This document shows, piece after piece, positions 5,101-7,710 of a stretch of 7,710 nucleotides of DNA (within the stretch, counting starts at the first letter, position 1; each line of letters opens with the position of its first letter). The position numbers and the translations under genes were made by a program. Below the pieces are notes generated by a model, which worked only from the letters and a program-made list of their open reading frames with translations, did not search any database and was not told the DNA's origin. The stretch comes from CAYSZB01 sp964435475 (GTDB lineage: Bacteria > Chloroflexota > Anaerolineae > Anaerolineales > Anaerolineaceae), in the NCBI GenBank assembly GCA_964435475.1, contig CAYSZB010000093.1, forward strand, positions 1 through 7,710, read 5' to 3'.

Positions 5101-7234
5101 TACCCTCTCTGAAAACATCCACTGTAGAGCCTGTGGGCAGGGCAGTCGCCAGGGTCATCCGCGAATCGATGACGTAATCCTCAGCCACAATGACCGGTGG
5201 GATGGATAAGGGGAAGGTGGCGGTCAGGGCATCCAGGTCGCCTGTGATGGTGGTATTGCCCTGCAGCCAGAGCAGCGCGGCATCTTCATCCGCGTCAATA
5301 TGTACCGCGATGAGGTCCAGCGAACCCAGCACGATGTTTGTTTCGAAGCTGTCCTTGGAAATGATCGATTCGATCTTCAGCGTGGTGTCAAAATCCAGCG
5401 GATTGGTTCCGGGACCAGTAATGGTCACCCGGTATGTTTCGATCCGCCCGCCGTAATCGGCGTCGAACATGGCCGGAATGGCATCGGGTTCAAATAACTC
5501 TGTGATCCAGAACGGGTTGGGCGGGTCGGTGGCTGTTACGTAAGGATACCAGGTATCACCGATCTTGACTTCGATCGCCACTGTTGTACCCAAAGGCAAA
5601 GAGTCCACCAGGCTCATGCGTGAATTGACCTGGTAGCCCGCTGCCAGGATAACCGGTGGGATGGAGGGAGGGAAGGTGGCAATGAGTTCCTGCAGGTCGC
5701 CAGTGATCGTCATGTTGCTTTGCATCCAGGCAATTGCCGCATCTTCGTCTGCATCCAGGTGCACCGGCAGGGTGATTTCAGCCAAAATAACATTGGTGGT
5801 GAAATCGTCTTTCGAGATGATCGAGGCGATATTAACACTTGTGTCGATCGCCAGCGGGTTGCCCCCACCGCTGCTTATCGTGATCGAATATATCTCAACA
5901 TGACCGCCATAGTTGGCGTCGAAATCCGCAGGCACCGAACCGGGCAGCAGGTCGGTGATCCAGAACTGTGTCCCTGGGATCAATGCATAGTCGACATAAA
6001 GAAATGGCCCGATCCCATCGACCGTCGCGTAGATTGTGACCCTCGAGCCGGCAGGCAGCGCAGAAGACAGCGTCATGCGTGAATTGATATGGTAGGGTTC
6101 TGCCGCGAGCACCGGCGGGATAAGCACTGGGAAAACCGCCGTGAGGTTCTCCAGGCTGCCGCTGAGGGTCGTCTGTGCCTGGACCAATGCCAAAGCAGCA
6201 TTTTCATCCGCGGTAACGGTCAGCGGTAGTGTGATCGCATCCAGGATGACCATTTCTGTCGTGAAAAGATCCCTCGAGATCACCGAGTTTACGGTTACCG
6301 AGGTGTTGATGGCATAGGGATTGCCGCTTATGGTAATGCTGTAATCCTCCACCAGCCCGTCGTAAGTGTGGTCGAAAGGCTCAGAAATGCTCAGGGGCAA
6401 GCCCATCAGGTCCGTGATCCAGAATGTGGTGCCGGTGAGCGCAACCTGGTTGACAATGGTGAAGCCGTCCTTAACGACGGTCACCTTTGAACCAGTTGGC
6501 AAAGGGTCGCTCAAAATGATCTGCGAGTTGATCTGGAACCCGGCACTGGCCACAACATCGGGGATGGGGTTGGGTCCGAAGGTTGCAGTGAGGTCGTCCA
6601 ATGTGCCGCTGATGGTGGTCTGCGACTGCACGAGAGCGATCGCTTCGTCCAGGGCAGGGTTAAGTTCAAATATAGCTGCTTCTAAAACTACAAGATCTGA
6701 AACAAAGACATCCGAAGATATGATCGACTCAAGGGTGAGTGTTGTGTCGATCGAATCGACCAGACTGCCCTGGAAAGTGATCATGTATGTCTCAACCTGT
6801 CCATCATAATCATGGTTGAACGAGGACGCATACTCAAGCGGGTATCCGAAAAGATCGGTGACCCAGTGCTGTGTACCTGTAAAAGCTGCGTTGGTAAGGT
6901 AAGGAGACCCATCCCTTGTGATGGTCACAGTTGTCCCGCCGGGAAGCACCTCGCCGAGGGTGATGCGGGAATTGATCTGGTAACCCGCGTCAACCAGAAC
7001 CTGCGGTATTGCAGCAGGGAAAGTCGCCACGATGCCGCCTGCCACTGTTCCAGCGATGGTGGTGTTCGCCTGGACGTAGGCGATGGCATCCTCCAGTTCT
7101 GATGCTTCAATGTTGGCATTTCTTTGCAGAAAGGGAAAACTCGCATCCGCCTTATATTCAGGTAGAAAACTTAAAATGAGTGTGGCAGTGATGACAATGA
7201 TTGACAACCTGGAGATCATGGATCCTGTTTTCAT
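2186..7234 (-). CDS. Giant secreted protein: six ~150-aa repeats plus cadherin/Ig-like domains
   Basis: This 1682-residue protein has a signal peptide (basic start, hydrophobic about 9-24, likely cleavage after the Ala-Asp-Ala near 29-31). Residues about 48-948 are six unrecognised repeats of 148-153 residues. A linker (about 951-1108) has the Ig-like phrase FSGKVKDPSGNESE. Then come a cadherin-like/VCBS-type domain (about 1109-1205, DEDTLLSISVLGVLENDTD), three dystroglycan-type Ig (He_PIG) domains (about 1207-1489) and two more cadherin-like domains (1492-1582, 1583-1672). It ends YSVFLPLIIK. All eight cysteines lie after residue 1280 in four close pairs. No catalytic motif is seen. The start is supported by GAGAGGG about seven bases upstream; the ATG five codons later has only a poorly spaced site. 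A structural or adhesive cell-surface role is inferred. The gene is divergent from kamA and stands alone. Confidence 0.88.
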   Translation of the reverse strand: MKTGSMISRLSIIVITATLILSFLPEYKADASFPFLQRNANIEASELEDAIAYVQANTTIAGTVAGGIVATFPAAIPQVLVDAGYQINSRITLGEVLPGGTTVTITRDGSPYLTNAAFTGTQHWVTDLFGYPLEYASSFNHDYDGQVETYMITFQGSLVDSIDTTLTLESIISSDVFVSDLVVLEAAIFELNPALDEAIALVQSQTTISGTLDDLTATFGPNPIPDVVASAGFQINSQIILSDPLPTGSKVTVVKDGFTIVNQVALTGTTFWITDLMGLPLSISEPFDHTYDGLVEDYSITISGNPYAINTSVTVNSVISRDLFTTEMVILDAITLPLTVTADENAALALVQAQTTLSGSLENLTAVFPVLIPPVLAAEPYHINSRMTLSSALPAGSRVTIYATVDGIGPFLYVDYALIPGTQFWITDLLPGSVPADFDANYGGHVEIYSITISSGGGNPLAIDTSVNIASIISKDDFTTNVILAEITLPVHLDADEDAAIAWMQSNMTITGDLQELIATFPPSIPPVILAAGYQVNSRMSLVDSLPLGTTVAIEVKIGDTWYPYVTATDPPNPFWITELFEPDAIPAMFDADYGGRIETYRVTITGPGTNPLDFDTTLKIESIISKDSFETNIVLGSLDLIAVHIDADEDAALLWLQGNTTITGDLDALTATFPLSIPPVIVAEDYVIDSRMTLATALPTGSTVDVFREGMKVLSDLTLVGSGPFWFTELFEPDASRAPFDAYYGSAVEHYRIVVNGPGDNPLDFDTTLKIESVISKDDFATETVLAELDLIPVHIDANEDAALAWVRDNMIITGTLQELTATFPASIPPIIVAEPYRINSKMTLLEPLPAGTSISIKVKIGETWIEYVTAVDPPNHFWVTQLFEPDATPAAFDANYGGRVEVYRVVISGNPVPVNTQVLIQSIISKDDFTTEFVLDEITLPVVVADIIAPALSITGLMDGTTGLPGDSLTGFTLETNGDPAISAEHALGFTEGTSASEPLADGYFGLYLVESTVNVTDLQSYFADRGLPATYLDYLIDAAAGGNPFAYISGVDITLLDAAKHDIDDLDVPLAIPDDFPNGSYTFSGKVKDPSGNESEVGIILVVSGNRAPVGFGDSYTTDEDTLLSISVLGVLENDTDINDDTLSAILVDDALHGELNLAPDGSFTYQPDGNWHGSDQFTYQAFDGKMYSAEIEVEISVSSKNDPPVLDTIADITRNEGFSISFSGSATDIDLPGDTLIYSLVGDIPMGAFINPVSGYFFWSPSEEQGPLVYTIQVQACDNGLPSLCDTEEFTITVNEVNIPPVLGNIADRTIDENSLFTFSATAEDLDIPANPLAFSITGSPDGAVIDPTSGIFTWTPTEAQGEGSYTFQTCVSDGKLVDCQALTLHVDEVNASPILQAIGDQFVHQEKTLTLTILATDSDIPVNELTYSVEDAPYNATIDPISGQFSWTPDETNLPGEYDLTFKVCDDGVPLLCDQETVTITVHEPNQIPEAFGQALYTDEDTPLVITLTATDVESSPLTWTIVDPPDHGALSGNAPDLTYTPVLNYYGSDQFEFKVNDGADDSNTAIIAITINPVNDAPVANYQSLTTPKNTPLHLILWGSDVEGDTADWEIITYPVNGELSCVFYDCTYTPNDQYTGTDYLEFKIKEDKGEQLESNVARIDILVTGYSVFLPLIIK
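2768..3613 (-). repeat. Three tandem dystroglycan-type Ig (He_PIG) domain repeats
   Basis: Inside the large surface protein, residues about 1208-1489 hold three consecutive domains of 92-97 residues. Each begins P-P/S-V/I-L followed by I-A-D or I-G-D, and contains DxDIPxNxLxYS-like and ATIDPISGxFxWTP-like phrases. Each ends in a valine-rich strand followed by N or E-P-N. Each also carries a close cysteine pair (1281/1289, 1375/1384, 1470/1478). The family match is from recognised motifs, not a search. Confidence 0.75.
4385..7093 (-). repeat. Six tandem ~450-bp coding repeats in the surface protein
   Basis: Units start near residues 48, 196, 345, 498, 651 and 802, so periods are 148, 149, 153, 153 and 151 residues. 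Consensus phrases in order are: A-[IL]-x-[WLY]-[VLM]-Q-x-x-T-T-I-x-G; L-T-A-T-F-P-x-x-I-P-P-V; Y-x-I-N-S-R-M-T-L-x-x-x-L-P-x-G-[ST]; F-W-I-T-[DE]-L; F-D-A-x-Y-G-G-x-V-E-x-Y; and D-T-x-[LV]-x-I-x-S-[IV]-I-S-K-D-D-F-x-T. Linkers before units 3-6 are acidic (DADEDAA-like). The repeats have diverged at DNA level but some blocks stay clearly alike. I do not recognise the domain family. Confidence 0.9.
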
Positions 7235-7297
7235 TCCAAAGCCCTCTCTTGTAAAGCCAACAACCGGTCACTTATAAAAGGAATTATTACAATGAAC

Positions 7298-7325
7298 TTG
7301 AATTGCTATTCTATATTACAATAAT
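7298..7325 (+). promoter_or_regulatory. Possible kamA promoter
   Basis: TTGAAT (7298-7303) and AATAAT (7320-7325), separated by 16 bases, lie in an AT-rich stretch 48 bases before the kamA start. Each hexamer is one or two mismatches from consensus. The region is AT-rich enough that such matches can occur by chance, and no equally good minus-strand promoter for the divergent surface-protein gene was found in the 139-base intergenic region. Confidence 0.3.
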
Positions 7326-7373
7326 AACACTAAAAAATGATCAGGATTTCTGACCTATGAGGAGTTGTCCTTA

Positions 7374-7710
7374 ATGCCCAATACCCCCTTCCCTTCCAGG
7401 CGCGCACCCGCCTTTGCTGACGTTCCGGACGAAAAATGGAATGACTGGCGCTGGCAGTTAACCCACCGTCTCAACTCGGTTGAAGATTTCGAACGCTTAT
7501 TCCAGCTCACCCCCAGCGAGAAGCATGCCCTCAACCAGCCGCGCATCTTCCGCGTGGAACTGACACCCTATTTTGCCTCGCTCATCGACCCCGACAACCC
7601 TTACGACCCGATCCGCCGCCAGGTGATCCCCACCGACGCCGAGATCGTGCCCTTCACCGGCATGATGGAAGACTCGCTGGCGGAAGATCAGCATTCACCG
7701 GTGCCGGGCC
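7374..7710 (+). CDS. kamA: Lysine 2,3-aminomutase, N-terminal part (cut by window end)
   Basis: The open frame from ATG 7374 runs through the window end, giving 112 codons of a protein expected to exceed 400 residues. The visible part matches KamA: KWNDWRWQLTHRLNSVE (21-37), LTPYFASLIDPDNPYDPIRRQ (63-83) with IPT following, and the acidic EDSLAEDQHSPVPG at the end. The family catalyses L-lysine to L-beta-lysine with SAM, a [4Fe-4S] cluster and PLP. The CxxxCxxC cluster motif and PLP lysine lie beyond the window, so activity cannot be checked. AGGAG (7360-7364) is nine bases upstream of the ATG. An in-frame TTG at 7365 is less likely. Beta-lysine may feed lysine fermentation or the osmolyte acetyl-beta-lysine; downstream genes would decide. 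The long N-terminus argues against the shorter EpmB. Confidence 0.9.
   Translation, partial: MPNTPFPSRRAPAFADVPDEKWNDWRWQLTHRLNSVEDFERLFQLTPSEKHALNQPRIFRVELTPYFASLIDPDNPYDPIRRQVIPTDAEIVPFTGMMEDSLAEDQHSPVPG

Noticed and set aside
4737..5903. Three similar plus-strand open frames (4737-4982, 5190-5456, 5661-5903)
   Set aside because: They sit at equivalent positions opposite repeats of the large minus-strand gene, so their mutual similarity just mirrors the coding repeats. None has a recognisable domain.
2186..7234. Repeat-rich gene as RTX toxin, polymorphic toxin or contact-dependent inhibition protein
   Set aside because: No GGxGxD nonapeptides, no C-terminal toxin domain and no adjacent small immunity gene are visible; the C-terminus is Ig-like domains followed by a short hydrophobic tail.
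7355..7694. Minus-strand open frames opposite kamA (7355-7546, 7497-7694)
   Set aside because: The plus strand here encodes a clear KamA N-terminus with a good ribosome-binding site; the opposite frames are incidental in GC-rich coding DNA.

Overview
The window looks like a bacterial chromosome segment of roughly 50% GC, most likely from an Anaerolineae-type member of Chloroflexota. That placement is an inference. It rests on a very large secreted Ig/cadherin-like protein ending in an aromatic-x-x-LPLIIK tail, a type of C-terminus I associate with secreted Chloroflexota proteins, and on the mix of a YitT membrane protein, an FmdB zinc ribbon, a CsoR-family regulator and lysine 2,3-aminomutase. 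No RNA gene, CRISPR array, transposase or integrase was seen.

Layout. (1) Positions 8-36 hold a minus-strand promoter whose spacer is filled by a LexA-like palindrome. It would serve a gene beyond the left edge. (2) A YitT-family membrane protein (138-1073, +) has its own -10 element and ends at a strong bidirectional terminator (1090-1122). (3) Converging on that terminator is a minus-strand operon, 2093 to 1138: FmdB-type zinc ribbon, CsoR/CstR-family repressor, OsmC-family protein. Its promoter (TTGACA-17-TATACT) is buried in a perfect 15-bp-arm palindrome (2107-2140), a likely autoregulatory operator. The repressor has two cysteines but lacks the copper-ligand histidine, which suggests persulfide or thiol sensing rather than copper. 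(4) A 1682-residue exported protein (2186-7234, -) has a signal peptide, six repeats of about 150 residues that I do not recognise, a linker, and six cadherin/Ig-like domains. (5) Divergent from it, the first 112 codons of lysine 2,3-aminomutase (kamA, from 7374, +) run off the right edge.

The three-gene operon is the only clear functional unit: a thiol-responsive regulator controlling a small zinc ribbon and a cysteine-based OsmC protein, plausibly for reactive sulfur, peroxide or electrophile stress. The large surface protein and kamA share only a 139-bp divergent intergenic region, and I see no functional link between them. The most notable points are the six-fold uncharacterised repeat, the palindromic promoter of the CstR-like operon, and the SOS-like promoter at the left edge.
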